Positions 17,547 through 27,521 of a stretch of DNA of 64,000 nucleotides are shown here, piece after piece. Under the pieces are notes generated by a model. That model ran no database searches. It was not told the DNA's origin and worked only from the letters and a program-made list of their open reading frames with translations. Position 1 is the stretch's first letter. Every line of letters starts with the position of its first letter. The position numbers and the translations under genes were made by a program. Source of the stretch: JAGVIE01 sp964520905 (GTDB lineage: Bacteria; Bacteroidota; Ignavibacteria; UBA10030; SZUA-254); the NCBI GenBank assembly GCA_964520905.1, contig CAZFQL010000007.1, positions 1 through 64,000 on the forward strand, in the 5' to 3' direction.

Positions 17547-18149
17547 ATGAAAATCGGTAAATATGCTTCAAATATTTTGGGATTAATTCTGATCATCGGC
17601 AGTTTCTTTCTCACCGCTAACGGTCAGTCGCTTAAAGAACGATACCTTAACCCGATGTCTCCCTCATCCACACTCGACAGCGGTTTCACGAGTTGGCAGT
17701 TAGAAAATCGGGATTCTCCGGATAAAAGAATGTTGCACGCAATTCCTGAAAAACCAGATCGGTATATGAGAAAAATCGATCCGGGGAGGTTGCATGATTC
17801 GATAATGTCAGAGAGATCAAAAGGACCATTAAACAAGTTCGAAGACCGAGATATCTTCTTGAAAGAAAGGCGTGGAAGTATACCTAATATCGAGCGATAT
17901 CCTGATAGTGATTCTGGTACATATAAGTATTTACAGCCTCGTTATCCGGAAGCGTTTAGTAATATCCAAGATGGCGCAAATGCGGAGATTACCTCCTGCG
18001 GTGAAGGAAACGTTCCTAAAATGGGAGATATTGATATTGTTAGAAAAGCATGGGTGCAGCGCTATGCAGGAGATTTGTTTTCTCCAAATGATATAGCAAC
18101 TGACATGGCAGTTGACCTCATCAATAGATATGTCGTTGTGACAGGCTGA
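17547..18149 (+). pseudogene. 5' part of an SBBP-repeat T9SS protein, cut by an in-frame TGA
   Basis: 200 codons with AAAGGTG before the ATG and a signal peptide (cut near LTANGQ). The last residues, AVDLINRYVVVTG, are the start of a beta-propeller (SBBP-type) repeat. The TGA at 18147-18149 stands where later repeats have Gly, Phe or Arg before Ser. The same frame then continues without another stop to 22004, and the first residues after the TGA (SEYGPTSRFTTIKY) are clearly repeat sequence. One base change (TGA from GGA or TGG) explains it. It is either a real nonsense mutation, a sequencing or assembly error, or readthrough. I see no sign of general TGA recoding, because many genes here end in TGA. 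Confidence 0.75.
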
Positions 18150-18275
18150 AGTGAGTATGGTCCGACATCTAGATTCACGACAATAAAATATACACTTAGC
18201 GGTGATTCAGTTTGGAAAGCCAGTTACAACGGAGAGGGATTTGCAACCGCTGTTGCCATAGACGGTTCAGGTAAT

Positions 18276-21200
18276 GTGTATGTGACGGGAGGAAGTTATA
18301 GTTCGGTATCGGGTTATTATGATTATGTAACAATCAAATATAATTCATCAGGTGTAGAGCAATGGGTTGCAAAGTATAATGGACCGGGGAATGGTTCTGA
18401 TGTAGCATACGCAATAGCCATAGACGGTTCAGGGAATGTGTATGTTACGGGATTTAGTCGTGGTTCGGGGACGGGTGATGATTATGCAACAATCAAGTAT
18501 AATCCATCAGGAATAGAACAGTGGGTTGCAAAGTACAATGGACCAGGGAATAATAATGATGAAGCATACGCCATAGTCGTAGACAGTTTAGGTAATGTGT
18601 ATGTGACAGGATTTAGTTATGGTTCGGGAACATATTATGATTATGCAACAATCAAGTATAATCCATCAGGGATAGAGCAATGGGTTGCACGGTACAATGG
18701 ACCGGGGGATTATACTTATGATTATGCAAGAGCTATATTTATAGACGGTTCAGGTAATGTGTATGTGACGGGTGGAAGTTATAGTTCGGTAGCGGGTTAT
18801 TATGACTATGCAACCATAAAATATAATTCTTTAGGAGCAGAGGAATGGGTTGCAAGGTATGATGGATCGGGAAATCGTAATGATCAAGGAGACGCCTTAG
18901 TCGTAGACAGTTTAGGTAATGTGTATGTGACGGGATTTAGTGATGGTTCGAGGACGGGTTATGATTATGCAACAATCAAGTATAATCCATCAGGGATAGA
19001 GCAATGGGTTGCACGGTACAATGGACCGGGGGATTATACTTATGATTATGCAAGAGCTATATTTATAGACGGTTCAGGTAATGTGTATGTGACGGGTGGA
19101 AGTAAAGGTTCGGGATCGGATTTTGATTATGATTATGCAACCATAAAATATAATTCTTCAGGAGCAGAGGAGTGGGTTGCAAGGTATGATGGATCGGGAA
19201 ATGATAATGATCAAGGATACGCTATAGTCGTAGACAGTTTAGGTAATGTGTATGTGGCGGGATTTAGTTATGGTTCGGGAACATATTATGATTATGCAAC
19301 AATCAAGTATAATTCATCAGGAATAGAACGGTGGGTTGTAAGGTACGATGGACAGGGGAAACCTAATGGTATTGTAAATGCAATAGTCATAGACGGTTCA
19401 GGTAATGTGTATGTGACGGGAGTAAGTGAGGGTTCGGGGACGGGTGATGATTATGCAACAATCAAGTATAATTCGTCAGGGGTTGAGCAATGGGTTGCAA
19501 AGTATAATGGACCAGGGAATTACGATGATGGAGCATACGCCATAGCCATAGACGGTTTAGGTAATGTGTATGTGACGGGATTTAGTTATGGTTCGGGAAC
19601 GTCTTATGATTATGCAACCATAAAATATAATTCTTCAGGAGCAGAGGAATGGGTTGCAAGGTATGATGGATCGAGAAATGATAATGATCAAGGATACGCC
19701 ATAGTCGTAGACAGTCTAGGTAATGTGTATGTGACGGGAAGAAGTAAGGGTTCGGAGTATTATTATGATTATGCAACCATAAAATATAATTCTTCAGGAG
19801 CAGAGGAATGGGTTGCAAGGTATGATGGATCGAGAAATGATAATGATCAAGGATACGCCATAGTCGTAGACAGTCTAGGTAATGTGTATGTGACGGGAAG
19901 AAGTAAGGGTTCGGAGTATTATTATGATTATGCAACCATAAAATATAATTCTTCAGGAGCAGAGAAGTGGGTTGCACGGTACAATGGACCGGGGAATAAG
20001 AATGATGAAGCATACGCCTTAGTCGTAGACAGTTTAGGTAATGTGTATGTGACGGGATTTAGTTATGGTTCGGGAACATATCATGATTATGCTACAATTA
20101 AGTATGATTCATCAGGGGTAGAGCAATGGGTTGCACGGTACAATGGACCGGGGAATAGTGATGATGAAGCATACGCCTTAGTCGTAGACGGTTCTGGTGA
20201 TGTGTATGTGACGGGAGGAAGTTTTGATTCAACATCTTCATACTATGCAACAATCAAGTATAATCCATCAGGAATAGAACAGTGGGTTGCAAGATACAAT
20301 GGACCGGGGGATTATACTTATGATTATGCAAGAGCTATATCTATAGACGGTTCAGGTAATGTGTATGTGACGGGAAGAAGTGGGGCTTCAGGAACATATT
20401 CTGATTATGCTACAATTAAGTATGATTCATCAGGGGTTGAGCAATGGGTTGCTCGGTATAATGGACCAGGGAATCATAATGATAAAGCATACGCCTTAGT
20501 CGTAGACGGTTCTGGTAATATTTACGTAACAGGATACAGTAAGTGTTTAGGGACAAGGTATGATTATGCAACAATCAAGTACTCTATTGATGGTAAAGAA
20601 CAATGGATTGTTCGTTACAATGGACCTGGAAATCTTGACGATTACGGAACTGCTATTGCCATTGATACGGCAGGTAATGTTTATGTCGCGGGTACGAGCG
20701 GCGGATATTATGCAACTATCAAGTATGAACAGTCAATAATTCCAAACGCAAGTATAATGGATAGTCTCTGGTCTAATCCATCTATCTGGTCGCTTGGCCA
20801 TGTGCCTCTCTCCAGCGACGATGTTATGATACAGCATAATGTAGTCATTGATACACTCCAACAGGACAGCATTCAAAGCTTGATATTACCTGCAAATGGA
20901 ATACTGAGCATTAAGCCGGGAGTCGGACTGCTGAAAATAGCAAGCATAGTACAAATCGAAGACAGCGGGAAAATAGAATTCCAGCCCGGTGCTGAAGGAA
21001 TGATTATATACGAAAGTTTTATCAATCGTGGAATGTTTGAGTGCGGAACATCCTCTATCACCTTTTTGGGAAATACATTTCTTAGTACAAATAAAATTAC
21101 CTTTTATAATTTCATCTCCGATGAAGCGGCGTGTTTTGCTGGCGACCTTGCAATTAACAACAAATTAAGATTGAACAACGACCTTAATATAAGACTTCAG

Positions 21201-22004
21201 GATTCGGTTCATATTGTTAATTCAGACACGAACGCAATAGAAGGGTCGGGCCGTATTCCTAGAGGAACAGTTAAGAGGGCGATTGCTCCGATTTCCCAAT
21301 CAAAATACCGATTTGAAAGTCTGAATAGTTATCTCCAATTCGGTGAGCCGGGTTCCAATCCACATAATGTGTCAATCACAACATATCCCGATATAAATCC
21401 ATCCAGTTTTGGAAATAAATGGGTTGTGGTACCAAGCCATGTTGATCCGGTGGCAAATGTAATTACCGCAGACAGTGTTACCGGGTTTTCAAAGTGGGTA
21501 TTTGGAATACCACGTCCGACCGGGATGGAGAGTGAATATGAAATTTCAAGCTTCATTGATACAATATCTTTAGTAAGACGTGTCTATGATATACATGTCG
21601 AAGGCGGTGAGGGCTTTCAAGCACGATTATCATTAAGATATGAACAATCGGAAGTACCAATTGGTATTCAAGAAGATTCATTGAAGCTGTTTAGATTGGA
21701 GGGCACGGTAGATGTGACGGAGAAACTAAAAGAATTACCGAAAAAGTTTTCTCTCGAGCAAAACTACCCCAACCCCTTCAACCCATCAACAGTTATTAGT
21801 TATTCGTTACCAGTTAATAGTTGGGTAACACTGAAGGTGTACAATCTGCTTGGTCAGGGAGTGATGACGCTGGTGGATGAGAAGCGGGAAGCAGGAAGGT
21901 ACGAGATACAGTTTAGAGCAGACAAGTTGCCGAGTGGTGTGTATATATACCGTATGCAGGCTGGAGAGTTTATAAGCTCGAAGAAACTTTTAGTCTTGAA
22001 GTAG
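18276..22004 (+). pseudogene. Main body of the SBBP beta-propeller T9SS protein
   Basis: Continues the frame of 17547-18149 after its TGA. The GTG at 18276 where an isolated frame can start is inside a repeat (GNVYVTG) and has no ribosome-binding site, so independent translation is doubtful. About 15 full repeats of 53-56 residues and one partial run to about 20,735. Each has GNVYVTGxS, DYATIKYNSSG, EQWVARYNGPGN and AIVVD. A parallel-beta/PEP-associated-like region follows (DSLWSNPSIWSLGHVPLSSD). The last about 85 residues are a T9SS sorting domain (QNYPNPFNPSTVISYSLP, final KKLLVLK). The family is predicted to form surface beta-propellers; the ligand is unknown. Apart from the upstream TGA, the frame is fully maintained, so decay would be very recent. 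Confidence 0.75.
19641..19958 (+). repeat. Perfect tandem duplication of a 159-bp propeller repeat
   Basis: 19641-19799 and 19800-19958 are identical by eye. The unit encodes 53 residues, exactly one SBBP repeat. Neighbouring repeats are similar but not identical. This is a fresh unit-number change, expected from slippage or unequal recombination. Confidence 0.9.
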
Positions 22005-22019
22005 AAAGGGAAAATCAAC

Positions 22020-22358
22020 ATGTGTAAAAGCAAGAACATACCCACACTGATTCTATGCCTCTTCTTAGCCGGTTGTGAAGAAGAATTAAAAAATGACTGG
22101 TATGCTATTGTTACTTCAGATACTAGTTGGGAAGGTGATTTCTCTGCTAAGCATATTGAGGGAAGCGGTGATCAAACTGTGGATCTACCGGATGATTTCA
22201 CTACTGTTTGTTGTGTAGTTAAGAAGAAGACGGATATTGGCCGTCTCAAAGTGGAAATCAGGAATAAAGGTTCGAATCCAACATCTCCTGGTGGTGAGTG
22301 GGGTGAAACGAGAGAACCATACGGTGTTATCAGCGTGTGCAGTGGGAACAAGAAATGA
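22020..22358 (+). CDS. Small lipoprotein of unknown function
   Basis: 112 residues. The N-terminus [19 protein letters not shown] has a short charged n-region, a hydrophobic core and a lipobox (LAGC), so Cys19 should be lipidated. The mature domain of about 90 residues has an unusual Cys-Cys pair (TVCCVVKKK) and a later Cys. The pattern [14 protein letters not shown] is typical of small beta-sandwich lipoproteins, but no family is recognised. It starts 15 bases after the propeller gene stop. Its 3' end overlaps a broken sorting-domain remnant, which suggests it was inserted at or near that domain. Confidence 0.65.
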   Translation: MCKSKNIPTLILCLFLAGCEEELKNDWYAIVTSDTSWEGDFSAKHIEGSGDQTVDLPDDFTTVCCVVKKKTDIGRLKVEIRNKGSNPTSPGGEWGETREPYGVISVCSGNKK

Positions 22359-22552
22359 GAGTACTCGTTAACGATAAGCATAATGCCGGAAGGCATGAGG
22401 TGGAGTTTTCCGCCGAAGGCGCCCGCCAGCCATCGGTCGGGCTGGGATCCGCCTCTGGCGGAGATGGAGCGAAGTTGCCGAGCGGTGTATATTTCTATCG
22501 GTTGCAAGCAGACAAATTTATAGAGACAAAGAAATTAATGCTACTGAGATAG
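22355..22552 (+). pseudogene. Orphan T9SS sorting-domain 3' end, with an insertion
   Basis: Reads [19 protein letters not shown], then 18 foreign residues, then [17 protein letters not shown] and a final KLMLLR. Without the insert this is the second half of a T9SS sorting domain. The first half (NYPNPFNPST, KVYNVLGQ) is absent and no start or cargo is attached. It overlaps the 3' end of the lipoprotein gene by a few bases in another frame. Confidence 0.8.
22415..22468. repeat. 54-bp palindromic insertion inside a sorting-domain remnant
   Basis: Compared with intact sorting domains, 54 extra bases (18 codons) lie between the EFSA and AKLPSG codons. They contain TCCGCCTCTGGCGGA, a perfect 6-bp palindrome with a 3-base loop, and a CCAGCC/GGCTGG stem. 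They are far more GC-rich than the flanks. The insertion keeps the reading frame. Confidence 0.7.
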
Positions 22553-23222
22553 GATTTTATGTAACATTGGATTGAAAAAAGAGAAAACATAAAACATTTG
22601 ATAGTATCATAAACTAATTCATAATATTAATCATATAATTTAAGGAGATTGGTCATGAGATACATATTTTTGGCAGTGTTTTTTAGCATGATTACCAATT
22701 GCTTGGTATCATACGACATTCACGCTCAAGAGAAATTCAAATATGATCGTGAAAATAAAAAGTACTGGGATGGAGTTACCTGGAGAGAGCTTGATGATGA
22801 TCGATATGAAAATATAATCTTTTCATATGAACCAGCGTTATCTGAGTATAACTCTGGTAAGACATATGGAACCATTGGAATGATTTTTGGTGGAGCTGCT
22901 GGGTTTTCCGTTGGGTATGGCTTAGGTATAGACCTTTTTAGAAAATCGGACGGTGAAAAACCTTCAACAACAACGTATTACATCGTAGGCGGAGCATTAA
23001 TTATTCCTGGAATTGTTTTTGCCATATTAGGTAACAATTCAATAGAGCGATCTGCTGAACTCTACGAAGAATATGTAAATCGCCCGGTCAGCAATCATTT
23101 ATACGACAGAATTCATGTCTACCCATATTATAATGACAGAAATAATGCGATCTCTATATGTCTTAACATTGGTTTGTAATTGGTTGAGACATTGGTGAAT
23201 GAGAAAAAGGAGGCGGGAAGGT
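22480..23222 (+). repeat. Segmental duplication, copy 1 (743 bp)
   Basis: Collinear with 36696-37438 at a constant offset of 14,216 bases and nearly identical. The copy runs from the end of a sorting-domain remnant, across the 174-residue gene at 22655, into the next orphan sorting-domain tail. Similarity ends inside sorting-domain sequence on both sides. Confidence 0.85.
22655..23179 (+). CDS. Small membrane-associated secreted protein, duplicated gene (copy 1)
   Basis: 174 residues from the ATG at 22655 (AAGGAG 7 bases upstream); an in-frame TTG at 22649 is not the start. An N-terminal signal peptide ends near YDIHAQ. A charged region (KYDRENKKYWDGVTWRELDDD) is followed by two hydrophobic helices (IGMIFGGAAGFSVGYGLGID and YIVGGALIIPGIVFAILG) with a Gly-rich hairpin layout, then a short polar tail. 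It has no sorting domain of its own. A second copy at 36871-37395 differs only at a few positions (such as HVYPYY versus HIYPYY). Function unknown. It sits directly between two sorting-domain pieces. Confidence 0.65.
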   Translation: MRYIFLAVFFSMITNCLVSYDIHAQEKFKYDRENKKYWDGVTWRELDDDRYENIIFSYEPALSEYNSGKTYGTIGMIFGGAAGFSVGYGLGIDLFRKSDGEKPSTTTYYIVGGALIIPGIVFAILGNNSIERSAELYEEYVNRPVSNHLYDRIHVYPYYNDRNNAISICLNIGL

Positions 23223-23326
23223 ATGAAACGCAATGGAATGCTTCGAGTCGCCCATCCGGAGTATACTATTACAGATTATGCACCAGGGAGTTTATGGAAA
23301 CGAAGAAACTCCTTTTGATGAAATAA
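23180..23326 (+). pseudogene. Orphan T9SS sorting-domain tail
   Basis: 48 codons plus stop immediately after the TAA of the preceding gene, with no start codon or ribosome-binding site. They encode [20 protein letters not shown] followed by a GVYYYR-type strand and ending KKLLLMK. This is the second half of a sorting domain only. Confidence 0.85.
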
Positions 23327-23373
23327 AGAAATTATTTTTGTAGTAAATGACTGATATTTCAAAAGGTGAAGAA

Positions 23374-23991
23374 ATGAAAAATAAATCGAGGACGGGGAAT
23401 ATTGCTTTAATATCTCTCTGTTTGTGGCATGTCATCGTATTCACTGGCATCTTAGGTTGTGGCGCATCCACAGTTGTGTTCAGCCCGGATTACAACGATG
23501 AACTCTTTCGAACAAGTGCATTGAAACGCCCAAACGTGGAGTTCGTTAACGTTATCGATAAACGCAATTCTCCTCCCAATGAGATCGGAAGTGCACGCAC
23601 TGGCCTTGAGCATAACGAGGTTCCATGTCTGTTTTCTGTTCGAGTCGATGAATTCGTCAAAGATGCGCTCGATTCGCTGGTAGTTATGCCGGTGGAATAT
23701 AGTAAAGCGGTACCAGTTACAGTGTACATTGATATTTTCCAGGTTGGGGAGCGAAACGAAAGGTTCACGGAAGTGGGATTCTTTATGTGCAAGCTTCGGT
23801 TTGTTTTTCCGATAAGAGCTGACTCACTGATGGAAGTCGCGGTTCGCTCTGAACAGGTCGCAAAAAGTGCATCTGATATTACAAATTCACTCGAAAAGTT
23901 GGTTTATAAAGGGATTGAAGAATGTGTAAAAAAATTTGTAAACGGAACAATCGATAAACAAAGTGATCTCTTCCTGAAAAAGGGGAATTGA
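23374..23991 (+). CDS. Lipoprotein of unknown function
   Basis: 205 residues from the ATG at 23374 (AAAGG 7 bases upstream); an in-frame ATG at 23347 is less likely. The signal sequence is long and ends in lipobox ILGC. The mature part starts GASTVVFSPDYNDELF and is a mixed alpha/beta domain with a late helix (KLVYKGIEECVKKFVNG). The pattern (an early KRPNVEFVNVIDKRNSPPNEIG with later strands) resembles lipoproteins of the YajG/DUF799-like style, but that is not firm. The gene follows an orphan sorting-domain tail and precedes another lipoprotein. Confidence 0.6.
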   Translation: MKNKSRTGNIALISLCLWHVIVFTGILGCGASTVVFSPDYNDELFRTSALKRPNVEFVNVIDKRNSPPNEIGSARTGLEHNEVPCLFSVRVDEFVKDALDSLVVMPVEYSKAVPVTVYIDIFQVGERNERFTEVGFFMCKLRFVFPIRADSLMEVAVRSEQVAKSASDITNSLEKLVYKGIEECVKKFVNGTIDKQSDLFLKKGN

Positions 23992-24101
23992 AATCTAGAA
24001 TTGAGAGAAGATAAGGTTCACGATAAATTTTCGAAATTTGGCTAAACATAAATGTTCAAAATATCTCGCAAGGTTGCAGAACTCAGTGAAAGGGATTCAA
24101 T

Positions 24102-25079
24102 ATGAAAAACGTCACTCAAACATATTTTCCATTGGCAATCATGTTATTCTTATTTATTTACGTAACAGGTTGCGCTCCCGATTATACTAAATTCAAAGTC
24201 ACTCGTCCGGCAGGTGTTGTACTAGATAAGTCGGTTTACATTATGGTGGATAGAATTGAGGGAAGAGACAATGAAATATTTAAAAACGCGCTGATAAAGG
24301 GGATTAAGAGTGATTTTTCACTTCGAGATCAGCTAATCACAAGTTTCGAATCTTTCGGTACAACAGGACAGGATTCAATCAAGAGTGGAATTATTAAAAT
24401 AAGTGGAATCGCCGATAATGAATATGAAGTGTATGATGTAGAGGAACGAAAAAATTCCGGTAAAGACGAGGAGGAGTATTACATAAAAAAATACACTTTG
24501 AGTTTTGATTATTTAATACGGCATAATCTTACCGGGGATACCATCTCATCGGGCAGGATTGTAGATACAGATAGCACAAAAGATTTGATCGTGACATTCT
24601 TAGTGTTTAACCTCACTTCGCGTGACCAGGATTCAAGCCATTGGGACGCTAAAAGAAAATATATTGTAAAGAAATTTATAGACAAGATAAAACCGCATGT
24701 CCGAAATGTGGAAGTGTTACTCTTTGATGATTCCGAAATGCCGGAATTGAAGGATGGGATTTCGTGTGCAAAAAAGAAGGAATGGAAGGATGCAATCAAT
24801 TATTTCAAAACAGCTATTGAGAAATATCCAACGAATAAGAACATTCACAAGGCATATTATGACATTGGTGTAGCATATGAACATGATTATCAGTTCAAAG
24901 AAGCGATAGAATATCTTGAGAAGGCATGCTCGATGATTCCACCCAAATCGACACGCGAGTTTTTCTTGGATCCTAACGCGCCCGGACCAATGAAGATTTA
25001 CAGAGAAGAACTGGAAAGATGCAAACAGTTTATGCATGAATATTACTGGCAGGAAAAAAGAACTCAAGGATTACAATGA
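24102..25079 (+). CDS. TPR-containing lipoprotein
   Basis: 325 residues with AAAGGG before the ATG. The signal peptide ends in a VTGC lipobox, so it is a membrane-anchored lipoprotein. Residues about 30-200 form an alpha/beta domain (SVYIMVDRIEGRDNEIF, TLSFDYLIRHNLTGDTISSG) that resembles the N-terminal parts of CsgG-like or DUF6340-type lipoproteins. Residues about 215-310 are two or three TPR units (AKKKEWKDAINYFKTAIEKY, KAYYDIGVAYEHDYQFKEAI). The likely place is the periplasmic face of the outer membrane, in a protein assembly. The partner is unknown. Twelve bases after it lies another scrap of a sorting domain. Confidence 0.7.
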   Translation: MKNVTQTYFPLAIMLFLFIYVTGCAPDYTKFKVTRPAGVVLDKSVYIMVDRIEGRDNEIFKNALIKGIKSDFSLRDQLITSFESFGTTGQDSIKSGIIKISGIADNEYEVYDVEERKNSGKDEEEYYIKKYTLSFDYLIRHNLTGDTISSGRIVDTDSTKDLIVTFLVFNLTSRDQDSSHWDAKRKYIVKKFIDKIKPHVRNVEVLLFDDSEMPELKDGISCAKKKEWKDAINYFKTAIEKYPTNKNIHKAYYDIGVAYEHDYQFKEAIEYLEKACSMIPPKSTREFFLDPNAPGPMKIYREELERCKQFMHEYYWQEKRTQGLQ

Positions 25080-25091
25080 GAAAAAGAAATA

Positions 25092-25127
25092 GATTCAGAA
25101 ACCAAAAAACTTTTACTTGTGAGATGA
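25092..25127 (+). pseudogene. Scrap of a T9SS sorting-domain tail
   Basis: Twelve codons reading DSETKKLLLVR and a stop, the exact end of a sorting domain with nothing upstream of it. Alone it is weak, but it fits the series of orphan tails in this region. Confidence 0.55.
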
Positions 25128-25194
25128 CCATAATCGGAACTAAGAAATCAAAAAAATATCTACGAATCATTTAATTGCTAAAGGAGAAATTATC

Positions 25195-27414
25195 ATGAAA
25201 AATTATTCATTATTTCCTTTATTCCTGATATGTATAATGATATACTTTCAGGCAGATCCTGTTTTCTCGCAATCAAATTTTTGGGTTCCAACTGGCGGAC
25301 CTTATGGCGGGGCTGTTCGAACCTTGGCTGTTGATTCCTCTGGAAAAATCTATGCTGGCACTATAGGTGGTGGTATTTTTAGATCAGATGATGTTGGTGA
25401 GAATTGGCAGAATGTTTCTAACAATCTACCCAATGATAGCATAATAGCGCTCACAGCTAATTCGATTGGTGAAATATTCGCCGGAACTTGGGGTGCAGGC
25501 ATTTTTCGATCGTCAAATTTCGGGCAAGAATGGGTTCAAGTAAATAATGGATTAGAAGATACAAATATTTATTGCCTTCTGGCGGATAGGAACCATAATA
25601 TTTTTGCTGGGACAGATGGTGGAATTTTTCGTTCAACAAATTCAGGAGAGCAATGGACTAAGTTGCGTTCTGAAAGTATACGGAGCTTAATAATTAATCC
25701 TCAAGGAATTATATACGCGGGGAGTGATAATAGCATTATGTATTCAGCAGACTTTGGTGAGAATTGGATAATGATAAACGCCTTGGCATGGAGAGTTACC
25801 TCAATGATTAGTAATTCGTCAGGAGATATTTTTGCTTGTTTTGATCGACGCGGTATAATCAAACTAAAACATAATGATTCGGTGTGGACTCAGGTTCGTA
25901 ATTTTGACTACGTGGATGCCTTGGCTATTGATAACCAAGGGATTCTCTTTGCTGGAGTAATTTATTATAGTCGTTATTCCTCTTTTCAAGATTCTAGTGG
26001 AATTTATCGTTCGACAGATAATGGCGAGACATGGACATTTATCGATGCAATCCCTGCAACTGATAATCCAATATTAATTGTTTGTGATACTCAAGATAAA
26101 CTTTTTGTCGGTTGCAGGGGAAGTGGAGTAAGGATTTCAACTAATGGTGGTAATTCATGGATGAACAAAACTAAAGGATTGATGGCAACATTTGTCAATT
26201 CCCTGGGAATTAATTCACAGGGACATTTCTTTGCCGCTACTGATGGTGGAGGAGTATATCGTTCGTACGATAATGGAGCTACTTGGGATCAGGTGAATAA
26301 TGGATTATCTAGTACAGCACTGGGACCTATTGCTATAAATCCAAACAACGATATTTTCGTTGGCTGCATCCGAAGCCAAACATATCCATATTACAATAAT
26401 ATTTTTCGCTCAACTAATGATGGGTTGGATTGGACAGCCGTGGGATTATTCGAATGGGTACCTGTATATTCTCTCTCGATGAATTCTCAAGGTGAGTTGT
26501 TTGCCGGATCTAACTACTGTGATTATGTAAGCTGTGGCAGAGTCCATTTTTCAACGAACAATGGTACAACGTGGAACTCTATGGGTACGATTGATACTGT
26601 TTTAGATGTTCCGAGGATATATTCAATTTTGCCATCTAATGATGGAAGTATTTTTATTGGTGCAGAAGCTTCCCTGAGGAATTCTTATCTTAGGTTTGGG
26701 GCAGTGTATAAATACGATAACCACGAGAAAAAGTGGCTAGGGGTTTTTAGCTCGTTTGGTTCTATAAAATCCTTAGTGCTTGATTCAACAGGTGCTGTAC
26801 TTGCAGGGTATATGAGTGGAAAGATAGATTCATTTTGGATGGGTGGTGGAGTAGTTCGTTCCATCGACAATGGTGCACATTGGGATACGACAGGATTATC
26901 GAACGTCGATGTTCTTTCAATGATCGTTGCACCGAACGGAAAGATTTTCGCTGGAACAATAGACGGGGCTTATCTAACAAATGATAATGGTTTTAATTGG
27001 ATAAATATCACGAGTGGTTTACCAAAAACTGGGATTAATGGATTTGCCATCAGTTCAGATGGCTACATTTATGCAGCGACTACAGGTGATGGTGTTTATA
27101 GGAGTGCACAAGCGATAACTTCAGCCGATGAAAATTCTTTAGAGTTACCTAAACAGTATTTTTTGCATCAAAACTACCCAAACCCCTTCAACCCCAGCAC
27201 AACGATACGCTACGAATTACCGAAAGCATCATATGTAACATTGAAGGTGTACAACGTGCTTGGGCAAGAGGTTGCAACGCTTGTGAATGAGATGCAGGAA
27301 GCAGGATACAAGTCGGTAGAATTTGATGCTAGCAAACTGTCGAGTAGTGTTTACATATATCGTATAAACGCAGGTACGTTTTCTGATACGAAGAAACTTT
27401 TATTACTTAGATGA
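25195..27414 (+). CDS. T9SS-exported BNR/sortilin-like beta-propeller protein
   Basis: 739 residues with AAAGGAG before the ATG and a signal peptide (cut near DPVFSQ). About 13 repeats of 40-55 residues contain GxIFAGTxGGGIFRSxDxGxxW and related forms, the pattern of BNR/Asp-box or YCF48-like propellers. The last about 85 residues are a T9SS sorting domain (NYPNPFNPSTTIRYELPKAS, KVYNVLGQEVATLVNE, final KKLLLLR). Such proteins are secreted and often attached to the surface. Sugar or protein binding is a possible role, but no catalytic residues are apparent. The next gene's long open frame overlaps its stop, but the real start of that gene is 108 bases further on. Confidence 0.85.
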   Translation: MKNYSLFPLFLICIMIYFQADPVFSQSNFWVPTGGPYGGAVRTLAVDSSGKIYAGTIGGGIFRSDDVGENWQNVSNNLPNDSIIALTANSIGEIFAGTWGAGIFRSSNFGQEWVQVNNGLEDTNIYCLLADRNHNIFAGTDGGIFRSTNSGEQWTKLRSESIRSLIINPQGIIYAGSDNSIMYSADFGENWIMINALAWRVTSMISNSSGDIFACFDRRGIIKLKHNDSVWTQVRNFDYVDALAIDNQGILFAGVIYYSRYSSFQDSSGIYRSTDNGETWTFIDAIPATDNPILIVCDTQDKLFVGCRGSGVRISTNGGNSWMNKTKGLMATFVNSLGINSQGHFFAATDGGGVYRSYDNGATWDQVNNGLSSTALGPIAINPNNDIFVGCIRSQTYPYYNNIFRSTNDGLDWTAVGLFEWVPVYSLSMNSQGELFAGSNYCDYVSCGRVHFSTNNGTTWNSMGTIDTVLDVPRIYSILPSNDGSIFIGAEASLRNSYLRFGAVYKYDNHEKKWLGVFSSFGSIKSLVLDSTGAVLAGYMSGKIDSFWMGGGVVRSIDNGAHWDTTGLSNVDVLSMIVAPNGKIFAGTIDGAYLTNDNGFNWINITSGLPKTGINGFAISSDGYIYAATTGDGVYRSAQAITSADENSLELPKQYFLHQNYPNPFNPSTTIRYELPKASYVTLKVYNVLGQEVATLVNEMQEAGYKSVEFDASKLSSSVYIYRINAGTFSDTKKLLLLR

Positions 27415-27521
27415 CTATGACTCGAAGTAAGCATTTAGCAAAAATATTACTGGAAGAAATTGGAGTTCTTCTGAGAAAAATAAATATTCTATTTATAAAC
27501 ATCAATATAAGGAGAGCTGTA

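Noticed and set aside
18147..18149. TGA as selenocysteine or recoded codon
   Set aside because: The aligned position in other repeats is Gly, Phe or Arg, not Cys; no SECIS-like hairpin is obvious next to it; many genes in the window end normally with TGA.
19582..20013. 143-codon minus-strand open frame with internal repeats
   Set aside because: It is the antisense reading of the tandem propeller repeats; its own repeats only mirror them and it has no start signal.
18260..20740. Regularly spaced near-identical repeats that could look like a CRISPR array
   Set aside because: The 159-168-bp periodicity is coding: each unit is one SBBP propeller repeat in one frame, and there are no short repeats with unique spacers.
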